Source: Kazachstania africana CBS 2517 (lineage: Eukaryota; Ascomycota; Saccharomycetes; Saccharomycetales; Saccharomycetaceae). From it: DNA of 64,000 nt. The notes under the pieces were generated by a model. The model saw nothing but the letters and a program-made list of their open reading frames with translations, searched no databases and was not told the origin of the DNA. The stretch is from positions 1 to 64,000 of the forward strand of contig NC_018947.1 in assembly GCF_000304475.1 (NCBI RefSeq), given 5' to 3'. A program made the translations under genes and the position numbers. This document shows positions 50,720-62,898 of this stretch, piece by piece. How positions within the stretch are numbered: the stretch's first letter is position 1; the number at the start of each line of letters is the position of its first letter.

Positions 50720-53700
50720 TCAATCATATGTATTAAAGACGTATACCCACCAATATTCAGGCAGGTCTCCTTTTTTTAGCCCAATTCTGAAGGAACCCGT
50801 TCCGTCAAGCTTGGTCCTATCCAAGTGCTCGCGCTTCAGTAATGATTCAGCCTTCTTATTATCTTGCTGCAACTGTATAATCATTTGCGTCCTTTTCTCT
50901 AGACATCTGTTTATCTCTCTTTCAATATCATCCCTCTGTCTCTTTTCTCTAGCATGATCGTTACCAGTTTTGTGCTGCATTAAGGCAAATGACTGATGAT
51001 ATGAACTATCATCATCTATCCTTCTAATGCCATATAAAAGCGGCCCAGATTCTACCAGCCAAAAGGGGTCCACAGCTGTGACGCAACAAATATATTCTTT
51101 TGAAGTCATCAACAGCTCATTATACACTACGTAAGAAGGAGGGTCACCCAGGCCAAATAGGGTACTGGTTGGATGAAGCTGTACATCCATACCCGTTTTC
51201 ATATGAACATATTTTCCCAATCCTGAAAGTTTTGCAGCCTGATGTGCAAAACCTGAACATATACATTTTTTTACAATTGTCCAATCAGTACCGGATGAGG
51301 TTAATAGCACTTTATTCTTTCCCATAATCTTTACAAGCTGTTCTCTTATATCATGTGCTTTACACATTGCCCTATATTGAACAAAATTCTTTGTACACCA
51401 TTGAGAAGAGAACTTATTTTGCTTCCATTGTGAGTAAACGTTCAAAAGTGTTAAATGGTCAGATCCAGGCACGAAAAACTTACTTCTTGCCAAATCTGCC
51501 TCCTTCTCCCTTTGTTTTGGCCTTTGAAATACTTGAGGTACTGAAAGCATTGACACTATAGTCAACATTTCTTCACTACAATCGTTGTAGGAAGCAGTAA
51601 TCAAAATCCTTGCTAGAGATGGTTGTAATGGAAATTTGGACATTAATTTCCCCAAACTAGTCAAGTTTCCAAAATTATCAATCGCATTTATGAGCCATAG
51701 GTCGTATAAGGAGGCTAACAATGTTTGTAAGGGCGGGGAATCCATTAATGGGAAGCTTAAAACATCTTTGACCCCAAGAGATTTCAAAAGTAGTATTGTA
51801 TTTTGCAGACTTGTTCTTTGAAGCTCAGGAATAGTGGAGACGTACATCTCAGTTTCCAACGTCTCTTCGGTGTAGAGTCTATATGCTACACCAGTAGAAG
51901 TACGACCAGCTCTTCCTGAACGTTGGTTGGCATTAGCCCGGGAGATTGGAGTTATGGCCAAACTGTCCAACCCTATTCTTGGATTGTAAACTTTAAGTTT
52001 TGAGTAACCACAGTCTACTACGTACCTAATCCCATCAATAGTTAAAGAGGTTTCTGCAATATTAGTCGCAATTACTATTTTTCTTCTGCTATCATCCAGC
52101 TTCCTAAATATTTTATTTTGGAGAGCAGGCGGTAAAGCTGAGTATAGAGGAAAGATCTCAAGGTCGCTTATTTCTTCAAATTTCGAGATTCCAAATTTTT
52201 TGCTATATACTTCTGTCAGCTTTTCCTTAATCAAATCCATGCATACTTCGATATCTTCTTGACCTGTCATGAAAATCAGGATGTCTCCGCTTGAGATCTT
52301 ATTGGACAAATGAATTTTTACAGCTTCAGTGACAGCAGCCTCCACGTAGTCGTTGACTAGATTTTTAGAATAAATTATATCAACAGGATATGTTCTACCA
52401 GGAATAGTAAATTGAGGGGCATTACCAAAAAATTCAGAAAATTTTGCTGCATTCATTGTTGCAGAGGTTACTATCAGTTTCAAGTCCCTTCTTTTAACGA
52501 GCAAATTTCTTAAAATACCAATCATTATGTCAGTATTTAAGGACCGTTCATGGGCCTCATCAATTATAATACAGCCATACTTTTCTAATTCTGGATCTAA
52601 TAATGTCTCGCGGAGAAGAATACCGTCAGTCATAAATTTGAGCCTGGTCTTAGGGGATGTGTAGTCTTCAAATCTAATGGAATAACCAACCTCCTCACCC
52701 AATTGTACGTTCATTTCAAGGGCTACTCTGTTAGCCACTGACATTGCTGCAACCCTACGTGGTTGTGTAATACCAATTAATCTTCCTCCAGAGCAAAAAC
52801 CGTCCTCATATAAATATTGAGCTAATTGTGTCGTTTTACCAGAACCAGTTTCACCAATAATAATTGAAATCTGGTTGTCTCTTATCATCGTGAGCAAATC
52901 TGATCTTACTTTGAACGCAGGTAATGACCTACGGGTAGATTCAATGTCCTCAGGAGTATTTTCAAAAGTTGTGTGCTGCGTCGTATCCTCTTCTCGTTTT
53001 TCATGGGACTCTTTCAAACCTAATAGATTACCCAATTGAGTACCGGCGACAGCAGTACTCTCTTTTGCCTTAGCTCGTTGCTCCTTTGATATTCTTTTGA
53101 AATTAACTAACTTACTACCTTTCCTAGCATTAATTGCAAATTGGCCATCAGGTTTCTTGAAAGGGTTGATTAATCCATCTTGCGCATTCTGTTCAGCCAA
53201 TGAACCTAGAATTGTTGAGTCGGAAATGTTTCTTTCCTGTGTATAAACTTTCAAGAACTGCGGAATCCACTCCTTTCTTTCATTTATAGACAGTGAGTCC
53301 ACCTGAACTTGTGTATGGATGTTGCTCACATCTATATCTGAAGTTAGGTGTGGACGTTTGAACTGTAGTTCACTTATAAAGGATTCTTCTTGAGGCACGG
53401 GATTACCATAGTCATCATCATAATTGTACCATTCTCTATCAGTCTCTGATATAGTGTCATTGCGGCCCATTTTGGGGCGTCCAGGTATAAATCGGTTCAG
53501 TATAGAAGTCTGGTCATTCTTTGTGCTAGGCTTTGGGATAACCTTACTTGATACACTTGGAGAAGCATATTCTTTAAGACGTTGTGCATCACCCCTATCA
53601 AGCTTTTTGAACTTTATTTGAGATGTAGACTTGACTTTTGGCGATTCTTTGGTTAGAAATGGATTTACTATAAAATCTTCATTTCCGTCATCATCTTCTT

Positions 53701-53983
53701 CGTCATCTCCTTCATTCATGTATGACAATCGTACCTTCCGCTTCTTTGCTGCAACCTTGCTACCAGTACTAGTAGTCTCATTATTCAATAATTTACAGTG
53801 TAACTCGGCTAAAAATGACTCTTCACCTTCAAATTTACCTAAAGCTTTGCTAGAGTCAATGAACCCTTGTACATTTGTAGAATTCTTCGCTGAAATTCTT
53901 CGAAGTGTGTCCAAAAAATTGGGTGTGACGTTTGAAGATGTATGCTTTTGCACACAATCTATCAAATCCTGTTCTTTAGACAT
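50720..53983 (-). CDS. PRP16: DEAH-box splicing ATPase Prp16
   Basis: The 1087-aa product remodels the spliceosome after the first transesterification. The helicase core starts at about residue 350: motif I GETGSGKTTQ at about 376, DEAH at about 475, SAT shortly after, and QRSGRAGR at about 679. The winged-helix, ratchet and OB regions follow. The N-terminal 340 residues are less conserved and charged. S. cerevisiae Prp16 is 1071 aa. It is divergent from MRPL20 with 105 bases between starts. Position matches YKR086W. Confidence 0.96.
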   Translation of the reverse strand: MSKEQDLIDCVQKHTSSNVTPNFLDTLRRISAKNSTNVQGFIDSSKALGKFEGEESFLAELHCKLLNNETTSTGSKVAAKKRKVRLSYMNEGDDEEDDDGNEDFIVNPFLTKESPKVKSTSQIKFKKLDRGDAQRLKEYASPSVSSKVIPKPSTKNDQTSILNRFIPGRPKMGRNDTISETDREWYNYDDDYGNPVPQEESFISELQFKRPHLTSDIDVSNIHTQVQVDSLSINERKEWIPQFLKVYTQERNISDSTILGSLAEQNAQDGLINPFKKPDGQFAINARKGSKLVNFKRISKEQRAKAKESTAVAGTQLGNLLGLKESHEKREEDTTQHTTFENTPEDIESTRRSLPAFKVRSDLLTMIRDNQISIIIGETGSGKTTQLAQYLYEDGFCSGGRLIGITQPRRVAAMSVANRVALEMNVQLGEEVGYSIRFEDYTSPKTRLKFMTDGILLRETLLDPELEKYGCIIIDEAHERSLNTDIMIGILRNLLVKRRDLKLIVTSATMNAAKFSEFFGNAPQFTIPGRTYPVDIIYSKNLVNDYVEAAVTEAVKIHLSNKISSGDILIFMTGQEDIEVCMDLIKEKLTEVYSKKFGISKFEEISDLEIFPLYSALPPALQNKIFRKLDDSRRKIVIATNIAETSLTIDGIRYVVDCGYSKLKVYNPRIGLDSLAITPISRANANQRSGRAGRTSTGVAYRLYTEETLETEMYVSTIPELQRTSLQNTILLLKSLGVKDVLSFPLMDSPPLQTLLASLYDLWLINAIDNFGNLTSLGKLMSKFPLQPSLARILITASYNDCSEEMLTIVSMLSVPQVFQRPKQREKEADLARSKFFVPGSDHLTLLNVYSQWKQNKFSSQWCTKNFVQYRAMCKAHDIREQLVKIMGKNKVLLTSSGTDWTIVKKCICSGFAHQAAKLSGLGKYVHMKTGMDVQLHPTSTLFGLGDPPSYVVYNELLMTSKEYICCVTAVDPFWLVESGPLLYGIRRIDDDSSYHQSFALMQHKTGNDHAREKRQRDDIEREINRCLEKRTQMIIQLQQDNKKAESLLKREHLDRTKLDGTGSFRIGLKKGDLPEYWWVYVFNTYD

Positions 53984-54088
53984 CTGGTGCTTGTTATTAT
54001 TGGCTTTGCAGGTCCGTGATGAGCTAATCGAGTCTCAACATATTTTTAGTAGAAAACAATTTTTTTATATTTCAAGGAAGGAACAGAT

Positions 54089-54781
54089 ATGAAGGACATA
54101 TATACACCAAATTGGATAGCAAATCACTTAATGAGGCGGACGATGATGCTCAATTTCGTTAGAAGATTTCATGTAAGTACTGCAAGTTCGAAGGAGCTGG
54201 AGAGCTTGGCGAATGGTGTCACAAATGAGTTGCCCAAACTGCAGAAACATAAAAGTACGATCTACAACTATAAGAAGTCAGCTTCCAACTACCAGGGCTA
54301 TTTGAAGGGACAAAAAAAGTTGCCTGTGGGTCTGTACTTCGATCCGTCACAGTCCTCCCCAACGGGGTCCATCAACAGTGAAACGATACCACTATTGTTT
54401 CTACCAAAGGATGATATTAGACGCAGATACATCGATCAAATCAGGGCACATTCTAAAGACAAGGTACAGAGTCAGGTGGCACCGGCAGTACTTTGCAGCA
54501 AGAGCACTATGAGAGGTCATAAGACTTACCATTTGAAACCTGAGCAGGTACAGGAGATCATCAAGCTACGTAAGGAAAACCCCACTATCTACACGAGGAA
54601 AACTCTGGCGAAGAAGTACGATGTGTCGCCTTTGTTCATCTCGATTGTGTCAAGTGTCTCACCGGAGAGATCCAAGGAAATGGATAGAAGACTGCAAACT
54701 ATCAAATCAAGATGGCATGAACAGAGAGCTGTTGCCAGAGAAGATCGAAAGAAAAGAAAACAGATGTGGTACATAGGATGA
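54089..54781 (+). CDS. MRPL20: Mitochondrial large-subunit ribosomal protein Mrpl20 (mL58)
   Basis: The product is up to 230 aa. Several ATG codons compete for the start: 54089 and in-frame ones near 54131, 54143 and 54146. The segment MLNFVRRFHVSTASSK looks like a normal mitochondrial presequence, so a start near 54143-54146 (about 211-212 aa) is likely. The later part is basic, with a conserved block KSTMRGHKTYHLKPEQVQEI and an arginine-rich end. mL58 is a fungus-specific mitoribosomal protein; S. cerevisiae Mrpl20 is 195 aa. Position between PRP16 and HBS1 matches YKR085C. Confidence 0.88.
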   Translation: MKDIYTPNWIANHLMRRTMMLNFVRRFHVSTASSKELESLANGVTNELPKLQKHKSTIYNYKKSASNYQGYLKGQKKLPVGLYFDPSQSSPTGSINSETIPLLFLPKDDIRRRYIDQIRAHSKDKVQSQVAPAVLCSKSTMRGHKTYHLKPEQVQEIIKLRKENPTIYTRKTLAKKYDVSPLFISIVSSVSPERSKEMDRRLQTIKSRWHEQRAVAREDRKKRKQMWYIG

Positions 54782-55004
54782 ATGGCTCTTGTTAGAGCCA
54801 CTGACTACAGTTAAGTCCATTGTTTCGCACCCAATATCGGCTCATCACACCCTACAAATTACTAATCGTAAATAATTTCATAAGCTTCATCTTGTATATA
54901 AGAAAAATTAAGTCTCTGCCGAGTTTTAGGTGAAAAATTTACAGCATCGCTATATTCAGGAACAACATCATCACTAGGAATATACACCCAAGCAACGCTT
55001 AAAG

Positions 55005-56828
55005 ATGTCTAGATACGATGATTACGACGATGATTATATGGATGACAATGAAATTCCAGAGTTTCAGGACGAAGCTGACTTTGATGACTATTTAAACGAT
55101 GAAGAATATGACTTGATGAGTCAAGTGCTGCCAGCTGCCAAGAATAAGCTGAAAGAAGAAGAATACGTGGGCTGGAATAACTTTGACGTGAAACTTGCTA
55201 TTTTTGATAATGATTTTGACCTGGATGCCGCTCTTTCACACTTAAGACAGTCCTTCAAGAAGAAGAAGGTAGTTGTCAAGGCACCACCTGCTCCAGTGGC
55301 CAAAATCACAGAGAACCTACAAAAATTAAAAGTTTCAGAACCTATTGATGACTGGCTCACGGATGAGGAAGATGAAGAATTAAGTCCCTCTCGTTCAGCA
55401 AAAGAAGAAGTAATAATCAAGCCGTACACAAGAATTAGAGTACCTACAAAACCAAGGAATCCAATTGACATGGAAAAATATCTTACTGAAAACAAGAAAC
55501 CCCAATTAAGTTTTGTTGTCTTGGGTCACGTTGATGCTGGTAAATCGACATTAATGGGGAGATTATTATATGATATTGGTGCTGTGGATACTAAACATAT
55601 GAGAAAGTTGAAGAAAGAAAGTGAAAGCATTGGGAAGGGCTCCTTCCATTTGGCATGGGTAATGGATCAAACAACAGAAGAAAGAGAACGTGGTGTCACA
55701 GTTTCCATTTGTACAAGTCATTTCGAAACCGAGAAAGCTAAATTCACCATCGTGGACGCACCTGGCCATAGGGACTTTGTTCCTAATGCCATTGCCGGTG
55801 TCTCACAAGCTGATATTGCTGTTCTCACGATCGACTGTGGTATTGGAGCATTTGAATCTGGTTTCAGTTTGGATGGTCAAACTAAAGAGCACACTTTATT
55901 AGCAAGAAGTATGGATATTTCTAATATCCTTGTTGTTATGAATAAATTAGACAGCGTTCAATGGTCTGAAGAAAGATTCAATGAAATTAAGACCAAATTA
56001 AGTGATTTTCTACTGAACGACGTCGGTTTTAAGAAGGAACAAATTAGTTGGGTGCCTTGTAGTGGATTTTCTGGTGAAGGTGTATATAAGATACCATACC
56101 CCGAAAATCTACTGGAGTGGTATGATGGTCCCAATTTAACTCAAACCTTGGAAGGCGTGGCAATAGACTTAAATGATAAGTTCCACAATCCTAAAGAAGT
56201 TCTAAATTCACCATTTTTATTCTCTGTAATGGAAGTAATTACCACAAAGAAAGATGACGAATGTTTTATTTCTGGCAGAGTCGAATCTGGTACAATCCAG
56301 CCTGGTGAATCAATAACGATCTTCCCATCAGAGCAGAGTGTCCTTGTAGATAAAATTCTTCTCAATGTTAACAGTCATACATCTCTCAACGTTGCATCAA
56401 AGGGTGATTTCGTTACTCTTAAGTTACGTAATTCACATCCAGCAGATATCGAAAACGGTGATCTATGTGCTTCAGTAGAGTACGATGTCTCATCAATGCA
56501 AACTTTCACAACTAGAATTTTAACCTTTCAAATGAGTAGACCCTTACTGCCTGGGACACCGCTGATGTTATTTAGAGGTGTTTGTGAACATCCTGCAAGG
56601 ATAAACAAGCTGATATCTGTCCTAGACAAAAATGATCCAACGAAGGTTTTGAAAAAGAAGGTAAAACACATTTCCTCTAACCAAGTTGCAATCGTTGAAG
56701 TCGAATTGACTGAAAGGAAAAGATGGCTGCCTATGCTGACTTTTGATGAGAATAAACATCTCGGTAGAATCATATTAAGAAAGGATGGTAGGACTATTGC
56801 GACAGGTGCAATCCTAAATAATGAATGA
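55005..56828 (+). CDS. HBS1: Ribosome-rescue GTPase Hbs1
   Basis: The 607-aa product is an eRF3/EF-1alpha-like GTPase that works with Dom34 in No-Go and nonstop decay. The N-terminal acidic region holds an HBS1-N helical domain (about residues 30-85). The GTPase motifs are complete: GHVDAGKST at about 174, DAPGH at about 251, NKLD at about 313. Two beta-barrel domains follow. Intact G motifs and the length (S. cerevisiae Hbs1 611 aa) make this the HBS1 side of the HBS1/SKI7 duplicate pair. The neighbour UFE1 is next to SKI7 in S. cerevisiae. Its stop codon directly abuts that of UFE1. Confidence 0.95.
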   Translation: MSRYDDYDDDYMDDNEIPEFQDEADFDDYLNDEEYDLMSQVLPAAKNKLKEEEYVGWNNFDVKLAIFDNDFDLDAALSHLRQSFKKKKVVVKAPPAPVAKITENLQKLKVSEPIDDWLTDEEDEELSPSRSAKEEVIIKPYTRIRVPTKPRNPIDMEKYLTENKKPQLSFVVLGHVDAGKSTLMGRLLYDIGAVDTKHMRKLKKESESIGKGSFHLAWVMDQTTEERERGVTVSICTSHFETEKAKFTIVDAPGHRDFVPNAIAGVSQADIAVLTIDCGIGAFESGFSLDGQTKEHTLLARSMDISNILVVMNKLDSVQWSEERFNEIKTKLSDFLLNDVGFKKEQISWVPCSGFSGEGVYKIPYPENLLEWYDGPNLTQTLEGVAIDLNDKFHNPKEVLNSPFLFSVMEVITTKKDDECFISGRVESGTIQPGESITIFPSEQSVLVDKILLNVNSHTSLNVASKGDFVTLKLRNSHPADIENGDLCASVEYDVSSMQTFTTRILTFQMSRPLLPGTPLMLFRGVCEHPARINKLISVLDKNDPTKVLKKKVKHISSNQVAIVEVELTERKRWLPMLTFDENKHLGRIILRKDGRTIATGAILNNE

Positions 56829-57836
56829 TTAGCTTATATAATCTAATAACAAAACCAATATACCAATGATAAATGCAATATATGTAGTGAATTTAGCGGA
56901 TCTGCTTGCTGCCTTTTTGGCTTTATTCAGTTGCTTATTACCCTTTTCTATATTCAACTCAATTTCATCTTGATTGTCTAACATGGTATTTATATCCTGT
57001 GACTGTAATTGCAAATGAGTAGAGAGTTCATTCTGTATTGTCACAATATCCAGAATTGTTTTATTAATCTTTTCAACACTTCTAAGCTGTTCATTCTTAA
57101 AATTAAGTAACTCTTCGTGTTCAGTTTCAAGCAGCTGTATCTGCTCTTGGGTTAACTTTGACATTGTTTCTTCGTATCTTCTTACTTCATCGGTAACGCT
57201 CTCAACTGGAGAATGAGACAGAGAAATATTCACTGGATCATGAACTGAGGAATAATCAAGTTCCGTCGAGGGGGAAGCCGCACTGAAGTTTAAAGTTTGG
57301 AATTTCCTTCGATTCTTCAACCTTTGTTGCTGCAAAGAAGTGAAATCAGCAGATATAGATGAGATGATCAAATTTAAAGATTGAAGCACCCCAATTCTAA
57401 ACTTGTTATTTGTACGATGGAAATTAGTCAAAATCTTTTGATTTCTTGAAAAAGGATGCAAAATATTACTCTTAGCTGAGAGGATACTTTCATCGATAAA
57501 TTTCTGTCTATCATTCTCATATTTTTCAAGCTGTTTGTACTTTTTGATGTAAGATTGCAATTGCAGCCTAAAATCTGTATCAAAATCATCTTTTTCAGAT
57601 TCTGTCATATTCAAGTTATTATCATTCTGGTACTCTGTTTCTATCGTCCTCAAGATTTTCCCCAGTTCATTGGTGGATTTCAATAAATCATAACATTCTT
57701 TGACAAATGAATCCTTCAGAGTAAGCCCTTCATAAGGCTTCTTAGAAATGGAGCTTTCATTGGTCTTGTCCGTATCATTTAATTCAACTTCAATGATTGA
57801 AACGTATTTCTTAAACAAGGGTGTCAAATTTGCCAT
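56829..57836 (-). CDS. UFE1: ER t-SNARE Ufe1 (syntaxin 18-like)
   Basis: The 335-aa product has an N-terminal helical domain (about residues 1-170), a SNARE helix at about 240-305 with the central residue in the TIQNELSTHLQLQSQDI region, and a C-terminal membrane anchor at about 315-334 (YIAFIIGILVLLLDYIS). Ufe1 mediates Golgi-to-ER retrograde fusion and homotypic ER fusion with the Dsl1 complex, Use1, Sec20 and Sec22. S. cerevisiae Ufe1 is 346 aa. In S. cerevisiae it lies beside CDC21 and SKI7 on chromosome XV. An in-frame TAA two codons upstream fixes the start at 57836. Confidence 0.92.
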   Translation of the reverse strand: MANLTPLFKKYVSIIEVELNDTDKTNESSISKKPYEGLTLKDSFVKECYDLLKSTNELGKILRTIETEYQNDNNLNMTESEKDDFDTDFRLQLQSYIKKYKQLEKYENDRQKFIDESILSAKSNILHPFSRNQKILTNFHRTNNKFRIGVLQSLNLIISSISADFTSLQQQRLKNRRKFQTLNFSAASPSTELDYSSVHDPVNISLSHSPVESVTDEVRRYEETMSKLTQEQIQLLETEHEELLNFKNEQLRSVEKINKTILDIVTIQNELSTHLQLQSQDINTMLDNQDEIELNIEKGNKQLNKAKKAASRSAKFTTYIAFIIGILVLLLDYIS

Positions 57837-59118
<1,282 letters not shown>

Positions 59119-59186
59119 TTTATATATTTGCTTTTTTAATCACTTAATAATTTTCGTATTATACAAGTAGGTACCTATACTATTTC

Positions 59187-62100
59187 TTACTTAAATTCCA
59201 TTGTGTTGATTTCATAGTTGATCACACAATGACTGCCCGTCACTTCATTAGCTAGTGAAAGAGCCGAGTGTAATCTTTTCTGCAACTCCGAGCTGTCAGC
59301 GGTCAATCTCTCTATACTTGCACTTATCAGCTCTGTTACGTTATTGATTTCCTGCTCATTCAAAACATTGGAATAAACGTGCTTTAGATACTCTCTCGAT
59401 AGTGTCGAGGTATCCGTAATCAAGCTTACACTTGGCAGTGGGAAGTTGGCGAAATATAATTTTTGTTCAAAAAACTTCTCTATCACTTGATAAAGTATAC
59501 TATTCCTGATATCTTCTTGTAATCGATCCATATCACATAAAACACATCTTCTCCAGACCATAGAAATAAGTATTTGTTTGAGTTCATATTCCAAGTTGTC
59601 ACTATTGAACGCTAATAACTTGAGAGCATATACAAAACTTTCACTGTCAGATAACAAACTGTACAAATCAATGACTTCAACAAATGGTATGGTCTTTTCT
59701 TGTTTCAACTCTTCGACTTGCTTGTTGTAGATAATTTCAAATTGTGTGTTTTTGTATCTATCATTCAAACTGATGTCCGCATGTTTTACCTTTTGATAGA
59801 GATCAAATTCTCCATCTAATATATCAAGCTTACGTTGGATATTGGCTAGCTCGTCATTATCAACATTAGTTTCTTCTACCAAACCACTTAATTTGGCAAT
59901 ATTCAAAGACAGTTGATTCTTTGTAATCGACTCACCTAAGAAATCAATATTTGCTAGTGTATTAGATGCTTTTTTATAGTCATCATCCAGAATATCTTGA
60001 ATCCATGAAAATTGGCTATATTTGGGATAATTGTTATTGAAAAAATCAATTAGTTGATCATGCTGACTTGGGAACCTATAAAACAAATCATGCAATTTAT
60101 TATTCTTAATGTAGTATTCAAATAATGTAGAGGAAAACGGATATTGGAATTTGTCAAAAAACTGCAAATATAGCTTTTCATTGTTTGGAATCAATTCAAG
60201 CGTTTCGATGAGTGCTTTTAGATCATTATAGAATTCTGTGATCTGTAAGGATTGTTCTTCATAGTTCAACTCACATAAAACTCTGTTCCAGTCAATGTGA
60301 TTCTCTTCGTATAATTTATCCATTGATTCAATAGCTTTAGAAAATTGGTCATTTTCCTTGCTATTAGGCAGGAAACCGGATTGAGATACCCATATCTTGG
60401 TTTGGTTAAAAAAATAATATAATATTTTTAGTAATGTTAAAAATTGTTCCTTTTCATTTGTAGTTATTGAAATCTTTTCCTTATCTAAGGAGAACTTATA
60501 GTCAAAAAATATTTTATTTAATACGGTTAAGTTTTCTGGGGAGATGAACCACGGTAATTTGGTTTCATCAATCTCCAATGGATCTAGTCTTAAACTAGAA
60601 TGCCTCAATGTTTGCTCACCATCCTCTAATACGCACTCATAAATACAAGACGCAAGCAAATCTATTAAACTTGATTTGAAGTTAACAGATTCCGAAGCCA
60701 CATTAATATCAGTCAAAAAAGCGGAAAACAGGTTAGGAAATTCGCTTAGTCTGTTAAGTACGATCTCATCTACAGTCCGGCCACGTTTTTTAAGCACTAA
60801 AGCCCAAATATTGTTTAGCTTACTAGAAAATTCATCCGATCTGGAAACGAATTGTAACAATCTTAAACAGCAATTCATGATTTCAAATTTTTCAACTAAT
60901 GCTAATTTTACCTTTGGTGATACTTTATAATTGAAATTGAGTTCAGTAAATTTCAAAAGGTTCTTGAAAAAACCTATTCTCAAGTTCAAGTGCTGTTGAA
61001 GGTTGTTAGTTGTTGGTGGGATATATCTACCAGTTGAGTTGAATATTTCATCTGCCGATAGAATTAAATCGCTTTCAATTGCACCATTCTCTAGGAAAAT
61101 ATCTTCTGATAAGTTGAACTCGACTGGATTATTTGAAGATGATGTGGCAAAGTAAATAGCTTGGTCAACATGAGATTTGATAAAACCGGGTGTTTGTTGA
61201 AGTTCATTTATATCATTGTTTGTCGGCTTGATGGTGATTTTCATTATTCCACCAAGTCCTTTATTCATCAAATATAAAGAATCGGTATCATAACCACTAC
61301 CGATGATGTCAACGTCCTCTCGAAAACTTATTATATCTTCCCATTTTCTTCTTAACGTGTAGTTTGAATCCAATTTGGAGCTCACTTGAGTCAATATGAC
61401 AAAATGCTTGAATAATACAAATACAGATGTAACAGGCGAAGAAGTTTCATGAAGTGCATTTGGAATGAACAGTTTCGGTAAAGGATCATCCTTGAGTAAG
61501 GGTGTTACCGTGGTGTTTAATCTGTAAGTTGAAAATATGGTGAAATTGTTTGTCCTTTCATCGAATATTATGGTGGATAGGATATAATAGGTTTCGTCAT
61601 TATTATTGATTGAAGATAAGAACAGATGGACGTTTGGATTAGAGTGAAATAGAGGATGTGCATCAAGTATTTTCAACGAACCATAGGCGAACGGGTATAG
61701 ATCTTTCAAAGAATCTACTATTTGTCCAGATACATTTGTACTAATTCTTTTAAATGAGTTCGAAGAAACCGATAATTGCCAAGCTTGGAATTCTCCACTA
61801 AGGGTAGTAATATAAAGTAACCTTTCGCCTTTTCCAACAATTGGACCGTTTTTCAAAGATACAACATTGTGGGAAGAAAGTTTTGAAGAACCTAAACGAA
61901 AACCAAACAGGAACTTTTTGGATGCCTTTATTAATTGTTGTTTCAATTGAACAGAAGGACTGCCGATAGAATCTCTAATTGTTACGAACAATACTCTGCC
62001 ATGAGAAGTGGCTACTACAATACCAGATGGCTCACAGTTTGATGCATGTGTAACGTATCCATCACTATCGTCTAATTTAAGATCCAAAGTATGAGCCAAG

Positions 62101-62663
62101 TTTCTAGAAATTTGAGAAGAAAGATTATTAATCGAGTCAATATCTTCAAAATAGGTAATTAGACCTGAATTTTTTTCAATAATGACAATCCCACAATTAG
62201 AAAAACTAGATGAATCAGTTATATCCTCCATTGTAGAGGGCCATGTTACCAAACATAACGGTAATGCATCAAGTTCACCATGGTCTGAATGCAACGGAAC
62301 TCTATATTGGGCACCAAAATTCGTGCTTGTTTGCTCTGTCGAGTAATCCCACACATATAGGTTATTTAAATCATTAATGAGAGCTTTCTTTGACGTCGTA
62401 TCAACACTACCGCTCAATAGTTGAGAAGTTGTAACGTTATTTGGTAAAGCTGTGGCAAGCCTTTCCACAGTGTACTTTTCATTTTCTGTGAATATCTTAA
62501 CTTGGTCGTTTTGTGTGAAACTCTTGAACGAGTCCATAGTGGTATCCATCGTGGAATCCACCATTGCAGCGTAGTTAACAGTATCATCGTTATCCACATA
62601 GACGTTCGGTGAAGGAGATTCCAATTCCTTTCTCAATTGGAAAAGAGGTTGATTAGAGCCCAT
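59187..62663 (-). CDS. NUP133: Nucleoporin Nup133
   Basis: The 1158-aa product is a Y-complex (Nup84 complex) scaffold nucleoporin; S. cerevisiae Nup133 is 1157 aa. The N-terminal half (about residues 50-500) is a beta-propeller, with conserved patches such as NCEPSGIVVATSHGRVLFVT, LYPFAYGSLKILDAHPL, TYYILSTIIFDE and IIGSGYDTDSLY. The C-terminal half is an alpha-helical stack. The true start is the ATG at 62663; the frame extends to 62672 only through a GTG. Position matches YKR082W, but DAD2 and RPF2, its S. cerevisiae neighbours, are absent here. Confidence 0.94.
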   Translation of the reverse strand: MGSNQPLFQLRKELESPSPNVYVDNDDTVNYAAMVDSTMDTTMDSFKSFTQNDQVKIFTENEKYTVERLATALPNNVTTSQLLSGSVDTTSKKALINDLNNLYVWDYSTEQTSTNFGAQYRVPLHSDHGELDALPLCLVTWPSTMEDITDSSSFSNCGIVIIEKNSGLITYFEDIDSINNLSSQISRNLAHTLDLKLDDSDGYVTHASNCEPSGIVVATSHGRVLFVTIRDSIGSPSVQLKQQLIKASKKFLFGFRLGSSKLSSHNVVSLKNGPIVGKGERLLYITTLSGEFQAWQLSVSSNSFKRISTNVSGQIVDSLKDLYPFAYGSLKILDAHPLFHSNPNVHLFLSSINNNDETYYILSTIIFDERTNNFTIFSTYRLNTTVTPLLKDDPLPKLFIPNALHETSSPVTSVFVLFKHFVILTQVSSKLDSNYTLRRKWEDIISFREDVDIIGSGYDTDSLYLMNKGLGGIMKITIKPTNNDINELQQTPGFIKSHVDQAIYFATSSSNNPVEFNLSEDIFLENGAIESDLILSADEIFNSTGRYIPPTTNNLQQHLNLRIGFFKNLLKFTELNFNYKVSPKVKLALVEKFEIMNCCLRLLQFVSRSDEFSSKLNNIWALVLKKRGRTVDEIVLNRLSEFPNLFSAFLTDINVASESVNFKSSLIDLLASCIYECVLEDGEQTLRHSSLRLDPLEIDETKLPWFISPENLTVLNKIFFDYKFSLDKEKISITTNEKEQFLTLLKILYYFFNQTKIWVSQSGFLPNSKENDQFSKAIESMDKLYEENHIDWNRVLCELNYEEQSLQITEFYNDLKALIETLELIPNNEKLYLQFFDKFQYPFSSTLFEYYIKNNKLHDLFYRFPSQHDQLIDFFNNNYPKYSQFSWIQDILDDDYKKASNTLANIDFLGESITKNQLSLNIAKLSGLVEETNVDNDELANIQRKLDILDGEFDLYQKVKHADISLNDRYKNTQFEIIYNKQVEELKQEKTIPFVEVIDLYSLLSDSESFVYALKLLAFNSDNLEYELKQILISMVWRRCVLCDMDRLQEDIRNSILYQVIEKFFEQKLYFANFPLPSVSLITDTSTLSREYLKHVYSNVLNEQEINNVTELISASIERLTADSSELQKRLHSALSLANEVTGSHCVINYEINTMEFK

Positions 62664-62898
62664 TCTGTTCACTATTACACGGGCTGATCTCTCGGGGTGT
62701 CTTCTTCTATGGATATCAGCTAGTGAATGTTTATAAAAGTTTTCTTGAAATCTACGAAATTTTTTCTTTCTTTCTATAGTTCGCTATATAACAAAAGTAC
62801 ATCATAGAGGTATCGAGTAAAAAATGGTAGCAACACTATTAATTGTTTATATAAAGAAATACTGTATTATTGAAGTCGTAAGGTTGAAGAGAATATAC

